In this document: in pieces, positions 7,039 to 16,856 of the stretch | Numbering within the stretch: the first letter of the stretch is position 1 | How the letters are laid out: each line of letters begins with the position of its first letter | Assembly: GCA_016841765.1 (NCBI GenBank) | Contig: JAENYN010000014.1 | Location: 1-64,000, forward strand | Direction: 5' to 3' | Length of the DNA: 64,000 bases | Source of the DNA: Guptibacillus hwajinpoensis | Lineage (GTDB): Bacteria; Bacillota; Bacilli; Bacillales; Bacillaceae_O | Made by a program: the position numbers and the translations under genes | The notes under the pieces: generated by a model | Databases searched by the model: none | Seen by the model: only the letters and a program-made list of their open reading frames with translations | Told to the model about the DNA's origin: nothing

Positions 7039-8682
7039 TTGAGAGTGCAAGAATTGGATATACCATTATTAAATGCAGCAGCAAGTGACTATGTCCGCAA
7101 TGATGATAGAATCAGCGGCTTTTTTGATTATCCGCTTCATGACCCTCATACATTTTCCAGGCGGCTGGAGGAACTGGCAAAGCGCGATTTCCCGAGGGAA
7201 CAGCTGACGGATCATTTGCTTGATTTCAACCGTTCACTTTCATGTGGCCCCAGGACGGTGGCCAATATTGAAAAGCTGAAGAATCCGGATGCCGTAGCGG
7301 TGATTGCAGGACAGCAGGCGGGTTTGCTGACGGGCCCTCTTTTTACAATACATAAAACGATATCGGTCATCCGGCTGGCCCGCCAGATAGAAGAAGAGCA
7401 TGGCGTTCCGGCAGTGCCGGTGTTTTGGACGGCAGGTGAGGACCATGACCTGGATGAGGTCAATCATGTCTATGTAATGGAGCATAGCGGAAACACTGCA
7501 GCGATCAAAAAACGGACGTATCCTGCCGATCGAAAACAAAATATGAAAATCCCGATTTCAGAAAGGCAGCTTGATAAATGGGATTTAAAGAATTGGGTGG
7601 ACGGCATCCTCAGCAGTTATGGGGAAACTGTCCATACCCGGGAACTCTTGTCGCGGCTTGAAGAAGTGTATGAATACAGCGGGACTTATGTAACTTTCTT
7701 CTCTAAATTGATGCTGGAATTGTTTAACGAGGATGGGCTTGTGCTGCTTGACTCGAACCATCCGGATTTGCGCAAGATCGAAAAGCCTTTTTTCAAAAAG
7801 CTGATTGAAAGTAATGCCGACTTGCGTAATGCCGTGAAAGACCGGTTTGGAATGCTTGCCGACAGGGGCTATTCTGACATGCTCGGTTCCACTGTCAACA
7901 GCAGCCATCTTTTTTATCACCTGGATGGTGAACGCATTCTTCTGGAGCCGAAAGGGAAAACATTTTTTTGCGGCAAACAGAATGAATGCTTGTATGATAT
8001 GGATGAGCTCGTTCAGGAAGCCGATCGGCATCCGGAAAGACTGAGCAATAACGTAGTCAGCAGGCCATTGATGCAGGAATTTCTGTTCCCGGTTGCGGCA
8101 TTTGTCGGGGGGCCGGGTGAAATTGCTTACTGGGCCGGATTAAAGGATGCGTTCCATCTGTTCGGATTTAACATGCCGCCTGTCATTCCAAGGCTTTCCA
8201 TGACAATGATCGACCGGAACATTGAGCGTTATCTTGGGGAACTGGAGCTTCCGGTTACCGACGTCATCCAGTCCGGTACGGATCCGTTCAAGGGCAAGTG
8301 GCTGGAACAACAGCGCCAGGAGCATCTCGAGGATGACATCACCACCATTAAAAAGGAAATTGACAATGTACACGCCAGTCTCCGGACATTGGCTCAAAAA
8401 GTGGATCCGACGCTGAAGGATGCCGCTATGAAAAACGGTAAATTTGTCCAGGGGCTTCTTGGTGAATTGGAAAAGAAAATGGAGCGTGCCATCGAAAGGA
8501 AGTATGAAATCCGGTTATTGAAATACGATCATGCCGGGCTTTCCCTGCGTCCCAATGAGGCCCCGCAGGAGAGAATCTGGACTGCTTTTTACTATTTGAA
8601 CAGATACGGTTTTGATTTTGCAAGCAGGCTCGCTTCCTATGACTATGAGTGGAACGGCCGTCATAAATTGATATATATCTAA
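7039..8682 (+). CDS. bshC: Bacillithiol biosynthesis cysteine-adding enzyme BshC (YllA)
   Basis: BshC adds cysteine to GlcN-malate in the last step of bacillithiol synthesis. The 547-aa length is normal. The conserved block AVIAGQQAGLLTGPLFTIHK (around residue 90-110) and the nearby PVFWTAGEDHDLDEVNH motif are hallmarks; a long coiled-coil stretch lies in the last third (about residues 430-500). The start is a TTG seven or eight bases after GAAAGGGTG. It directly precedes mraZ, as yllA does in B. subtilis, but is separated from it by a strong terminator. Confidence 0.95.
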   Translation: MRVQELDIPLLNAAASDYVRNDDRISGFFDYPLHDPHTFSRRLEELAKRDFPREQLTDHLLDFNRSLSCGPRTVANIEKLKNPDAVAVIAGQQAGLLTGPLFTIHKTISVIRLARQIEEEHGVPAVPVFWTAGEDHDLDEVNHVYVMEHSGNTAAIKKRTYPADRKQNMKIPISERQLDKWDLKNWVDGILSSYGETVHTRELLSRLEEVYEYSGTYVTFFSKLMLELFNEDGLVLLDSNHPDLRKIEKPFFKKLIESNADLRNAVKDRFGMLADRGYSDMLGSTVNSSHLFYHLDGERILLEPKGKTFFCGKQNECLYDMDELVQEADRHPERLSNNVVSRPLMQEFLFPVAAFVGGPGEIAYWAGLKDAFHLFGFNMPPVIPRLSMTMIDRNIERYLGELELPVTDVIQSGTDPFKGKWLEQQRQEHLEDDITTIKKEIDNVHASLRTLAQKVDPTLKDAAMKNGKFVQGLLGELEKKMERAIERKYEIRLLKYDHAGLSLRPNEAPQERIWTAFYYLNRYGFDFASRLASYDYEWNGRHKLIYI

Positions 8683-8768
8683 TCATTCCTGCCCCCTTAT
8701 CCTTACTGAAAACGAAAAAGGCAGGAAAAATGAAACCCTGCTGAACCAATAAAAGGGAATAATGAAGC

Positions 8769-8800
8769 AAAAAATCCTGCTGCCAAAGCAGGATTTTTTT
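8769..8800 (+). terminator. Intrinsic terminator after bshC
   Basis: AAAAAATCCTGCT pairs with AGCAGGATTTTTTT around a short CCAA-type loop. It isolates bshC from the division cluster. Confidence 0.93.
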
Positions 8801-8827
8801 GATGTGGGCAGAATACCTAAAATTAGT

Positions 8828-8852
8828 GTGGTGAAAAGTGGGGGATTGTGGT
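8828..8852 (+). promoter_or_regulatory. MraZ operator (MraZ box), three GTGG repeats
   Basis: GTGG occurs at 8828, 8838 and 8848, exactly 10 bases apart, each followed by T or G (GTGGTG, GTGGGG, GTGGTA). MraZ proteins are known to bind tandem TGGG/GTGG-type repeats at 10-base spacing upstream of their own operon. The box ends 32 bases before mraZ, so autoregulation of the division cluster is likely. Confidence 0.8.
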
Positions 8853-8883
8853 AAGTTAATGTTAGAAAGTGGGGCGGCCGGAC

Positions 8884-9315
8884 ATGTTCATGGGTGAATT
8901 CCATCATAACGTTGATACAAAAGGCAGAATGATCATCCCGGCAAAATTCCGGGAGGACCTTGGCGAGAGCTTTGTACTCACCAGGGGATTGGATCAATGT
9001 ATTTTTGGATATCCCATGGATGAATGGAAGGCACTTGAAGAAAAAATGAAAGCCCTGCCCCTCACGAAAAAAGATGCCCGCGCATTCACACGTTTTTTCT
9101 TTTCTGGAGCAACTGAATGCGAGATTGACAAACAGGGAAGAGTAAACATCGCAGCTCCATTAAGGGACTATGCAAAACTCGATAAAGAGTGTGTCGTAAT
9201 CGGGGTTTCCAACCGTCTGGAAATTTGGAGCAAGGAAAAGTGGGAAGATTATTTTACGGAATCTGAAGAGTCTTTTTCCGAAATAGCTGAAAACATGATT
9301 GATTTTGACATTTAA
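8884..9315 (+). CDS. mraZ: Transcriptional regulator MraZ
   Basis: A 143-aa DNA-binding protein with two AbrB-like SpoVT domains: the first around residues 5-50 ([14 protein letters not shown]), the second around 80-125 ([16 protein letters not shown]). MraZ forms rings and regulates the division/cell-wall cluster from tandem operator repeats, visible just upstream. I chose the ATG at 8884 (MFMGEFHHN), the usual N-terminus; a GTG at 8869 would add a stretch overlapping the G-rich ribosome binding site. First gene of the dcw cluster. Confidence 0.97.
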   Translation: MFMGEFHHNVDTKGRMIIPAKFREDLGESFVLTRGLDQCIFGYPMDEWKALEEKMKALPLTKKDARAFTRFFFSGATECEIDKQGRVNIAAPLRDYAKLDKECVVIGVSNRLEIWSKEKWEDYFTESEESFSEIAENMIDFDI

Positions 9316-9338
9316 ACAACTAACAAGAAGGTGCGGCA

Positions 9339-10274
9339 ATGTTTGGACATGAAACGGTTTTAAGAGAGGAAGCAGTGGAAGGACTCAGCATCAAGCCGGA
9401 TGGGATATACGTAGACTGTACACTCGGCGGTGCCGGTCACAGTGAACTGATTCTGTCCAGGCTGTCTGAACAGGGCAGGCTTTATGCATTCGATCAGGAT
9501 ATAACCGCAATCGAGCATGCGAAAGAGAAGCTTGCACAACATGAAGGTAAATTCGAGTTGATTAAAAGCAATTTTCGTCACTTGAAAGAGAAACTGCAGG
9601 AGTCGGGCGTTGATCAGGTGGACGGTGTTTTGTTCGATCTCGGCGTTTCGTCCCCTCAATTGGATACACCAGAACGGGGATTCAGCTATCAGCACGATGC
9701 CCCTCTTGACATGAGAATGGATCAGGAGTCCCCCCTGACAGCCTATACCGTTGTAAACGAGTGGGAATTCAACAGGCTGGTGAAAATATTCTTCCGCTAT
9801 GGCGAGGAGAAATTTTCGAAACAAATTGCGAGGAAAATTGAGGAACACCGGGACAAAAAACCGATTGAAACAACGTATGAATTGGTCGATATTATTAAAG
9901 AAGCGATTCCTGCCCCGGCCAGGCGAAAAGGCGGACATCCGGCAAAAAGGGTGTTCCAGGCGATCAGGATCGCGGTCAATGACGAACTGCAGGCTTTTGA
10001 AGACACGCTGGAGCAGGCGATCGACATCACGGCGCCTGGAGGCCGCATTAGTGTCATCACATTTCATTCCCTTGAGGATCGAATTTGTAAAACGGTGTTC
10101 AGAAGAGAAAGTAAAGGACCGGAGCTTCCTCCGGGACTGCCGGTCATACCGGACGAGCATAAGCCAAGATTGAATTTGATTACACGAAAGCCCATCCTTC
10201 CATCAGAACAAGAGATGGAAAGGAACAACCGGGCAAGGTCGGCGAAGCTCCGCATAGCCGAGAAGAATAAATAA
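9339..10274 (+). CDS. rsmH: 16S rRNA (cytosine-1402-N4)-methyltransferase RsmH
   Basis: RsmH (MraW) methylates N4 of C1402 in the 16S rRNA decoding centre using S-adenosylmethionine. The 311-aa protein has the SAM-binding motif [12 protein letters not shown] near residue 30 and the conserved [13 protein letters not shown] and [12 protein letters not shown] blocks. The ATG follows AAGAAGGTG. It sits 23 bases after mraZ in the usual order mraZ-rsmH-ftsL. Confidence 0.97.
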   Translation: MFGHETVLREEAVEGLSIKPDGIYVDCTLGGAGHSELILSRLSEQGRLYAFDQDITAIEHAKEKLAQHEGKFELIKSNFRHLKEKLQESGVDQVDGVLFDLGVSSPQLDTPERGFSYQHDAPLDMRMDQESPLTAYTVVNEWEFNRLVKIFFRYGEEKFSKQIARKIEEHRDKKPIETTYELVDIIKEAIPAPARRKGGHPAKRVFQAIRIAVNDELQAFEDTLEQAIDITAPGGRISVITFHSLEDRICKTVFRRESKGPELPPGLPVIPDEHKPRLNLITRKPILPSEQEMERNNRARSAKLRIAEKNK

Positions 10275-10304
10275 AAAAAGCAAACATGCTGGGGAGGTAA
10301 AACA

Positions 10305-10682
10305 GTGAGCAATTTGGCATATGAGATTCAACAAAAGCAACAGCAGCAACAAAAAGAACGGCATCAGCAAAAACAACAGCGGGTCATACAGCCGGAACCC
10401 CAGAAGAAAAAGGGGATTACGCTCGGGGAAAAGCTTCTGGCGCTCGGATTCGCTGTCGTTCTTGCATTTTCCTGTTTTTTCATTGTATCGAATTATGCTG
10501 CACTTTATTCTGTCAACAAAGACATCCAGCAATATGAGTCGGCAATTGACAAGCAGATGAAGGTGAATAATGAACTTGAATTGTCGGTGGCAGAACTAAA
10601 CAATCCCGAACGGATCTGGAAAATCGCCAAGAAACACGGCCTTGCCCTTAACGGGGATAATGTGAAAGTCGTTCAGGAATAA
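10305..10682 (+). CDS. ftsL: Cell division protein FtsL
   Basis: A 125-aa bitopic divisome protein. The cytoplasmic N-terminus (about residues 6-38) is very rich in Gln, Lys and Arg, followed by one transmembrane helix (about 46-68) and an extracytoplasmic coiled coil (about 70-110) that pairs with DivIC. The GTG start has GGGGAGG nine bases upstream. It lies between rsmH and pbpB, the conserved position. Confidence 0.92.
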   Translation: MSNLAYEIQQKQQQQQKERHQQKQQRVIQPEPQKKKGITLGEKLLALGFAVVLAFSCFFIVSNYAALYSVNKDIQQYESAIDKQMKVNNELELSVAELNNPERIWKIAKKHGLALNGDNVKVVQE

Positions 10683-10703
10683 TGCATCGGAGACGTGATT
10701 GGC

Positions 10704-12968
10704 ATGAATAAAAAGAATGTGAATATCAACAGGGGAGCAGCATTCCTTACAATCGTATTCTTGCTGCTCTTTTTTGTTTTACTCGTCCGGTTTGTCCAGA
10801 TTCAGCTGACAGGTAAAGTGGAAGGCCAGGTGCTTGCCGAACTGGCGGAAGAAAAGTGGTCAAAAGAGCGTACGCTTCAGGCAAACAGGGGCACAATTTA
10901 TGATCAGAATGGCATTGAAATAGCTGAAGACGTCACCTCTTATACGGTATATGCCATTTTGGACGAAGATTATCCCGTGCATATCAAAGACCCGGAGGAA
11001 GCTGCTGAGAAGTTGGCACCTCTGCTTGATGTCCCGGCCAGCCAATTGGAAAAAGCGATGTCCCAGGACAGGTTCCAGGTTGAATTTGGTTCTTCGGGCA
11101 AAAATATCAGTCATAGTTTAAAAGAAAAAATCGAGGCCCTCGATATATCCGGAATCGGCTTTTTGCGGGATACGAGAAGGTTTTACCCGAACGGAACGTT
11201 CGCTTCCCATATCATCGGCTACGCGGCAAAAGGGGAAGACGGTTCCTACAAGGGTGCGATGGGCATCGAAAGGACGATGAATAAATACCTCCAGGGGAAA
11301 AACGGCAAGATTGAATACTTGAGTGACAGATCAGGATTTAAACTGCCGGATCCTGATGAAATGATGAAAAAACCTGAAAATGGCAATGACCTTTATCTCA
11401 CGATTGATCAGAAAATCCAGACATTCCTTGAAGATGCCATGTCGGAGGCTTACGAGAAATATGAACCGGAGAAGCTGATGGCGGTTGTTGCCGATCCGAA
11501 GACGGGTAAAATTCTGGCAATGAGCAACAGGCCGAGTTTCGACCCGAATTTACGGAACATCAACAACTTCGGCAATGATATTATCTCGAACCGGTTCGAG
11601 CCAGGTTCGACGATGAAAGTGTTCACGTTAGCGGCTGCGATCGAAGAAGGAGTATTCAATCCGGATGAAATGTATAAATCCGGTTCCTACCAGATTTCCG
11701 AGCGTGACAGGCCGATCAGGGATCATCATAGGGGGGGCTGGGGCACAATCACTTTCCGGGAGGGTGTCCAGCGTTCATCCAATGTGGCATTTGCAATCCT
11801 TGCCAATGAGAAGCTCGGAACCGACCGCCTCCGTCAATATATTACGAAATTCGGACTTGATGAAAAAACGGGAATAGACCTCCCGGGGGAAGCCAAAAGC
11901 AAAATCATGTGGAATTACCCGTCAGAAAGGATTTCCACTGCCTTCGGCCAGGGAAGTACTATTACGCCTATTCAACAGATCCAGGCCGCAACTGCTGTTG
12001 CCAATGGCGGGAAAATGATGAAGCCTTATGTGCTGGAAAAAGTCATCAATCCGAATACAGGCAAAACGATTGCTGCCAAAGAGCCTGAGACCGTAGGGAC
12101 GCCTATCAGTGAAGGGACGGCAAAAGAAGTCCGCAACTTGCTTGAAACGGTTGTTTCCGCTCCGGAAGGCACCGGGAAACCTTATGCGATTGAAGGGTAT
12201 GATATCGCCGGGAAAACCGGCACAGCCCAAATCGTAGGTGACAATGGCCGTTATATGTCAGGCAAAGGCAACTATATCTATTCATTCCTTGGTATGGCGC
12301 CTGCCGATGATCCGGAACTTGTCATGTACGTCGCCGTAAAGAAGCCGGACCTTGAGCCCCATGAGCTCGGTTCAGACCCGACATCGCTGGTTTTCAAAAC
12401 AGTGATGAAAAACAGTTTGCAATATTTAAACATCAAACCGGAAGAAAAAAAGGAATCTCAGAAAAAAACAGATCGAAACGGTGAACAACTTGGTGATTTT
12501 GCGGGTAAAGATGCTGAATCTGTAAAGACCGCCCTTAAGGAAAAGGGCATCACCTCTGTAATCCTTGGTGAAGGAGGAAAAGTTGAAAAGCAGATACCGC
12601 ATGCCGGCACGTTTGTCCTGCCTGGTGAGAAAATATTCTTGCGCACTTCAGGGAAAGCCGAGATGCCGGATATGACCGGCTGGTCCCTGCGGGATGCAAT
12701 GAAACTGGCAGATCTAATGGAAGCCCGCTCTAATATGATGGGAACAGGTTTTGTAGCGGAGCAAAACATCAAGCCCGGCAGTGAAATAAGAGAAGGGGAT
12801 TATCTCGTTGCACAGCTTCTCCCGCCCAACGGTGCAGAAGGGGGCGGGGGTGAGGAAGCACCCCCTGACGAAGCGGCTGACGGTGAAGAACAAGGCGCTG
12901 AAGCCGATGAAGCGGCCGATGTTGACCAGGATGGAGAAGAGGAAGCACCTGACAGCGAAACAGATTGA
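10704..12968 (+). CDS. pbpB: Penicillin-binding protein 2B, septal transpeptidase
   Basis: PBP2B is the class B transpeptidase of the divisome. One N-terminal membrane anchor (about residues 10-32) precedes a dimerisation domain and the transpeptidase domain with active-site Ser302 in STMK, SSN (RSSNVA) and KTGTA. Two C-terminal PASTA-like repeats follow, and then a tail in which 20 of the last 44 residues are acidic; at 754 aa it is longer than the B. subtilis protein, mainly because of this tail. I chose ATG 10704, with GGAG and GTGAT upstream; GTG 10695 is an alternative. Confidence 0.96.
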   Translation: MNKKNVNINRGAAFLTIVFLLLFFVLLVRFVQIQLTGKVEGQVLAELAEEKWSKERTLQANRGTIYDQNGIEIAEDVTSYTVYAILDEDYPVHIKDPEEAAEKLAPLLDVPASQLEKAMSQDRFQVEFGSSGKNISHSLKEKIEALDISGIGFLRDTRRFYPNGTFASHIIGYAAKGEDGSYKGAMGIERTMNKYLQGKNGKIEYLSDRSGFKLPDPDEMMKKPENGNDLYLTIDQKIQTFLEDAMSEAYEKYEPEKLMAVVADPKTGKILAMSNRPSFDPNLRNINNFGNDIISNRFEPGSTMKVFTLAAAIEEGVFNPDEMYKSGSYQISERDRPIRDHHRGGWGTITFREGVQRSSNVAFAILANEKLGTDRLRQYITKFGLDEKTGIDLPGEAKSKIMWNYPSERISTAFGQGSTITPIQQIQAATAVANGGKMMKPYVLEKVINPNTGKTIAAKEPETVGTPISEGTAKEVRNLLETVVSAPEGTGKPYAIEGYDIAGKTGTAQIVGDNGRYMSGKGNYIYSFLGMAPADDPELVMYVAVKKPDLEPHELGSDPTSLVFKTVMKNSLQYLNIKPEEKKESQKKTDRNGEQLGDFAGKDAESVKTALKEKGITSVILGEGGKVEKQIPHAGTFVLPGEKIFLRTSGKAEMPDMTGWSLRDAMKLADLMEARSNMMGTGFVAEQNIKPGSEIREGDYLVAQLLPPNGAEGGGGEEAPPDEAADGEEQGAEADEAADVDQDGEEEAPDSETD

Positions 12969-13056
12969 CCAAAGCGCAAGATAGCTTGTTCTACCTTGAA
13001 AACCACGCGCATACGTATAAACCAGGCCCGTCTCAGATGAATGGGGAGGTTAACGT

Positions 13057-15012
13057 ATGCGCGTTTCAAATGTAACCGTGAGAAAAAGGCTGATGACTGT
13101 CTTTTTTATATGCCTTTTCGTTTTCTTAATCATTGATGTAAGACTCGGATATGTACAGTTCTATCTCGGAAACTGGCTGTCTTCGAAGGCAGCCGATTCC
13201 TGGAGCCGCAACATTCCGTTTGAACCGATGCGCGGCGAAATTCTTGACCGGAACGGAGAAATCCTTGCCACAAATGTCAGCTCACCATCAGTACTGGTGG
13301 TGCCGAGGCAGATTAAGGATCCGGAAAGTGCAGCCGAAAAACTTGCTGCTGTGCTGAATATGCCTGTTGAAAAAGCGTACAAGCATGTTACGAAGCGCAT
13401 TTCCATTGAGAGGATTCATCCGGAAGGACGGAAAATCAGCTATGAAAAGGCCAGGGAAGTCAGGGAACTCGGCATTGAGGGTGTGTATATCGCCGAAGAT
13501 TTCCGGCGCCATTATCCGTATGGGAGCTATTTATCCCATGTTCTCGGCTTTGCCGGAATTGACAATCAGGGATTGACAGGCCTTGAGCTTTATTATGATA
13601 AGTATCTTAAAGGAAAACAGGGCCATGTGTCGTTTTTTTCGGATGCAAAGGGGCGTCGTATGCCCGATCTGGCTGACAGTTATGAGCCTCCTGAAGATGG
13701 ATTGGATCTGAAACTGACAATCAATACGAAGGTCCAGACGATTATGGAAAGGGAACTTAATATCGCAGAAGCGAAGTACCACCCTGATGGCGCCATTGCC
13801 ATAGCCATGAACCCGAACACCGGAGAGATTTTGGGGATGTCGAGCAGGCCTGACTTCAATCCTGAAAATTACCAAAAAGTAAGTCCGAAAATTTATAACC
13901 GAAATCTGCCGGTGTGGAGCACGTATGAACCGGGATCCACATTCAAGATCATCACGCTGGCCGCCTCGCTTGAAGAGAAGGCAGTCGATCTCGAACATGA
14001 TCATTTCTATGACCCGGGAAGCATCGAAGTGGCCGGTGCCCGGCTCCGCTGCTGGAAAAAAGGCGGCCATGGATCGCAAACATTTCTTGAAGTAGTGGAA
14101 AACTCCTGCAACCCGGGTTTTGTGACACTGGGTGAAAGACTGGGAAAGGAAAAGCTGTTTTCCTACATTAAAAACTTCGGTTTCGGCGAAAAGACAGGCA
14201 TCGATCTCCAGGGCGAGGGAACAGGGATCTTATTTTCACCAGACCGTGTCGGGCCGGTTGAACTGGCGACCACGGCTTTCGGGCAGGGAGTATCCGTTAC
14301 GCCGATACAACAGGTGACCGCAGTATCGGCTGCCGTCAATGGGGGGTATCTTTACCAGCCTTTTTTGGCAAAAGAATGGATTGATCCGGTGTCAGGGGAA
14401 GTCGTCAGCAAAAACAACCCGGTCATGAAGCGAAAAGTCATTTCTGAAAAGACGTCTGAAGAAGTGAGAAACGCCCTTGAAAGTGTTGTCGCGAAAGGAA
14501 CGGGTAAGGGTGCGTTTGTGGAAGGGTACCGGGTGGGCGGCAAGACAGGTACCGCACAGAAGGTCAAGGACGGCCACTATATGACAAACAACCACATCGT
14601 GTCCTTTATCGGCTTTGCACCTGCCGACGATCCGCAAATTGTCGTCTATGTCGCCATAGATAATCCGAAAAACACTGTTCAGTTCGGCGGCGTTGTCGCT
14701 GCGCCTATCGTGGGCAATATCATGGAAGACAGTCTGAGGGCTCTCGGTGTCGAAAAAAGGAAAGACCAGATTGAAAAGGAAATGACATGGCTTGATGAAC
14801 CGCTGGTCGAAGTGCCGGACTTGATCGGTGTCACGAAAAAAGAATTGCAAAAGTATTTACTGAATTTGAAACTGGATAAAAGCGGTGAAGGTGACACTGT
14901 CATCAGGCAAGCTCCGGAAGCCGGCGTAAAAGTGAAATCCGGCGCGACAATCCGCATTTTCCTCGGGGAGCAAGATCCGGGTGATGAAGAAGAGAAAACA
15001 GACGACAGATAA
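13057..15012 (+). CDS. spoVD: Stage V sporulation protein D, spore-cortex transpeptidase
   Basis: SpoVD is the sporulation-specific class B PBP that works with SpoVE to make spore cortex peptidoglycan in the mother-cell-derived outer forespore membrane. The 651-aa protein has an N-terminal anchor (about residues 12-32), active-site Ser294 in STFK, SCN (ENSCNPG), KTGTA, and one C-terminal PASTA domain. The ATG follows GGGGAGG. It lies 88 bases after pbpB; in B. subtilis it has its own SigE promoter, and only a weak CATACGT -10-like match is visible here. Confidence 0.96.
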   Translation: MRVSNVTVRKRLMTVFFICLFVFLIIDVRLGYVQFYLGNWLSSKAADSWSRNIPFEPMRGEILDRNGEILATNVSSPSVLVVPRQIKDPESAAEKLAAVLNMPVEKAYKHVTKRISIERIHPEGRKISYEKAREVRELGIEGVYIAEDFRRHYPYGSYLSHVLGFAGIDNQGLTGLELYYDKYLKGKQGHVSFFSDAKGRRMPDLADSYEPPEDGLDLKLTINTKVQTIMERELNIAEAKYHPDGAIAIAMNPNTGEILGMSSRPDFNPENYQKVSPKIYNRNLPVWSTYEPGSTFKIITLAASLEEKAVDLEHDHFYDPGSIEVAGARLRCWKKGGHGSQTFLEVVENSCNPGFVTLGERLGKEKLFSYIKNFGFGEKTGIDLQGEGTGILFSPDRVGPVELATTAFGQGVSVTPIQQVTAVSAAVNGGYLYQPFLAKEWIDPVSGEVVSKNNPVMKRKVISEKTSEEVRNALESVVAKGTGKGAFVEGYRVGGKTGTAQKVKDGHYMTNNHIVSFIGFAPADDPQIVVYVAIDNPKNTVQFGGVVAAPIVGNIMEDSLRALGVEKRKDQIEKEMTWLDEPLVEVPDLIGVTKKELQKYLLNLKLDKSGEGDTVIRQAPEAGVKVKSGATIRIFLGEQDPGDEEEKTDDR

Positions 15013-15013
15013 T

Positions 15014-15042
15014 GAAGCCATGGGCACCTCATGGCTTCTTTC
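15014..15042 (+). terminator. Terminator after spoVD
   Basis: GAAGCCATG and CATGGCTTC form a perfect nine-base stem with a seven-base loop, followed by a TTTCT tail. It separates spoVD from murE. Confidence 0.8.
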
Positions 15043-15314
15043 TGTGAGGTGGCATTTGACATCATGCTAACGGAAAGTGGAAAGTTCCCCTTGATAATGA
15101 CCTTTAGTTGCTGGCGTTATGACGGGTCCTCGAACCGCAGCAGAAGGACTGCTTCGCCGACAGGCCAGGCAATCTCTGTACGATGAGGTGCCATTTTTTT
15201 AATTTAACAACTTACGGCCGATGCTCCTTGAAAATTTCATTTAAAAAGACGGTATATTTGGCATCAAGAAGGGTAATGGAACAAATGGGATAAAACCCGG
15301 GGCAAAATCCCCAT

Positions 15315-15343
15315 CATTTCCTTGCTGGATTTTTTGATATAAT
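15315..15343 (+). promoter_or_regulatory. Probable SigA promoter of murE operon (extended -10)
   Basis: TATAAT at 15338-15343 is preceded by TGA (extended -10); no good -35 is visible. It lies 44 bases before murE. The remaining 15045-15314 stretch shows no gene, RNA or repeat that I can recognise. Confidence 0.5.
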
Positions 15344-15386
15344 GGGGTAGGATTGAATCTAAACGACGGAGAGGAACGATTGCTTT

Positions 15387-16856
15387 ATGGAGTTGAAAGA
15401 ACTGCTGGGACATCTTGTCCTGTACAAATATGACGGGGAAGCCGATCCTGTCATCAAGTCACTGGAAATGGATTCGCGCGAAGTTCAGCCCGGCAGCCTG
15501 TTTTTTTGCATTAAAGGATTTACAGTGGACGGCCATGACTATGTGTGGCAGGCAGAAAAGAATGGAGCGAGTGCCGTAATTGCCGAACGGCCGGTGGAAG
15601 CCGGTGTTCCGGTCATTTTGGTGCGCGATTCCCGGCGGGCGATGGCTGTACTTGCCAACGTTTTTTACGGATATCCGACTGCCGGCATGAACGTGATTGG
15701 CGTGACTGGAACAAATGGCAAAACGACCGTCACCCACCTCCTGGAGAAAATTTTCAAGGATGCCGGCGATAAAACCGGGCTGATCGGCACCATTCACAAT
15801 AAGATCGGTGACCAGATGTATGATGTGACGAATACGACGCCCGAATCTCTGCCGCTGCAAAAATTGTTCAAAGCCATGAAGGATGAACAAGTTAAAACGG
15901 CAATTATGGAAGTTTCGTCCCACGCACTCGACCTCGGCAGGGTACGTGGAATTGATTATAGCATCGCCATTTTCACGAACCTGACACAGGACCATCTCGA
16001 TTATCACCGCACAATGGATGATTACCGGCGATCAAAGGGTCTGTTGTTCACGCTGCTCGGGAATGCCTATAAGCCTGATGAGCAGAAAATTGCGGTCTTG
16101 AATGCCGACGATGATGCTTCTGAGGAGTTTATGAAAGGGACAGCGGCGCAGGTGATTACATACGGAATCGACAGGCCGGCAGACATAGCGGCGAAAAATA
16201 TCAAGCTCGGATCAGGGGGCACAACCTTCCTGCTGGAAACCCCGAATGAATCTCTTGAAATTCGCATGGACCTGATGGGAAAGTTCAGCGTTTATAATGT
16301 ATTGGCAGCGGTGACGGCAGCTTATGGAGCAGGCATCCCACTTGCTGATGCGGCAGCCAGCATCTCTTCTGTAAAAGGGGTGGCGGGCCGGTTTGAACCG
16401 GTCGATGCCGGGCAGGACTTTGCAGTGATTGTCGATTATGCCCATACACCGGACAGCCTTGAAAATGTACTGGCGACAGTCAACCAGTTTGCTGAAGGGG
16501 ATGTACATGTCATTGTCGGCTGCGGGGGAGACAGGGATCGGGCAAAGCGCCCGCTCATGGCACAAATTGCAGTGAAATATGCCGACAAGCCGGTATTCAC
16601 CTCCGATAACCCCCGCTCAGAGGACCCCGAAACCATTATCCGCGATATGGAAGAAGGGGTTAAAGGCCATAAATATGAAAAAATCACCGACCGCAGCGAA
16701 GCGATAAAACATGCGGTCAAACATGCACAAAAAGGCGATGTTGTACTGATTGCCGGAAAAGGCCATGAAACCTATCAAATCATCGGCGACAGAGTGATCG
16801 ACTTTGATGACAGGGTTGTCGCTTATGACGCAATAAAGGAGCTGGGAGGAAGATGA
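15387..16856 (+). CDS. murE: UDP-MurNAc-tripeptide synthetase (meso-DAP-adding) MurE
   Basis: MurE adds meso-diaminopimelate to UDP-MurNAc-L-Ala-D-Glu. The P-loop is GVTGTNGKTTV (around residue 108-118), the carbamylated-lysine region follows, and DNPR (in TSDNPRSEDPE) is the meso-DAP specificity motif, so the wall should be of the A1-gamma type. Length 489 aa is normal. The ATG lies 12 bases after GGAGAGG, a long spacing, but no better start exists. It overlaps murF by four bases (ATGA). Confidence 0.96.
   Translation: MELKELLGHLVLYKYDGEADPVIKSLEMDSREVQPGSLFFCIKGFTVDGHDYVWQAEKNGASAVIAERPVEAGVPVILVRDSRRAMAVLANVFYGYPTAGMNVIGVTGTNGKTTVTHLLEKIFKDAGDKTGLIGTIHNKIGDQMYDVTNTTPESLPLQKLFKAMKDEQVKTAIMEVSSHALDLGRVRGIDYSIAIFTNLTQDHLDYHRTMDDYRRSKGLLFTLLGNAYKPDEQKIAVLNADDDASEEFMKGTAAQVITYGIDRPADIAAKNIKLGSGGTTFLLETPNESLEIRMDLMGKFSVYNVLAAVTAAYGAGIPLADAAASISSVKGVAGRFEPVDAGQDFAVIVDYAHTPDSLENVLATVNQFAEGDVHVIVGCGGDRDRAKRPLMAQIAVKYADKPVFTSDNPRSEDPETIIRDMEEGVKGHKYEKITDRSEAIKHAVKHAQKGDVVLIAGKGHETYQIIGDRVIDFDDRVVAYDAIKELGGR

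Noticed and set aside
9360-10160. Long minus-strand ORF opposite rsmH
   Set aside because: Shadow of the rsmH codon pattern; no conserved protein features and rsmH is certain.
13003-13020. SigE promoter for spoVD (CATACGTA)
   Set aside because: Only the -10-like part matches; no acceptable -35 at 13-14 bases upstream.
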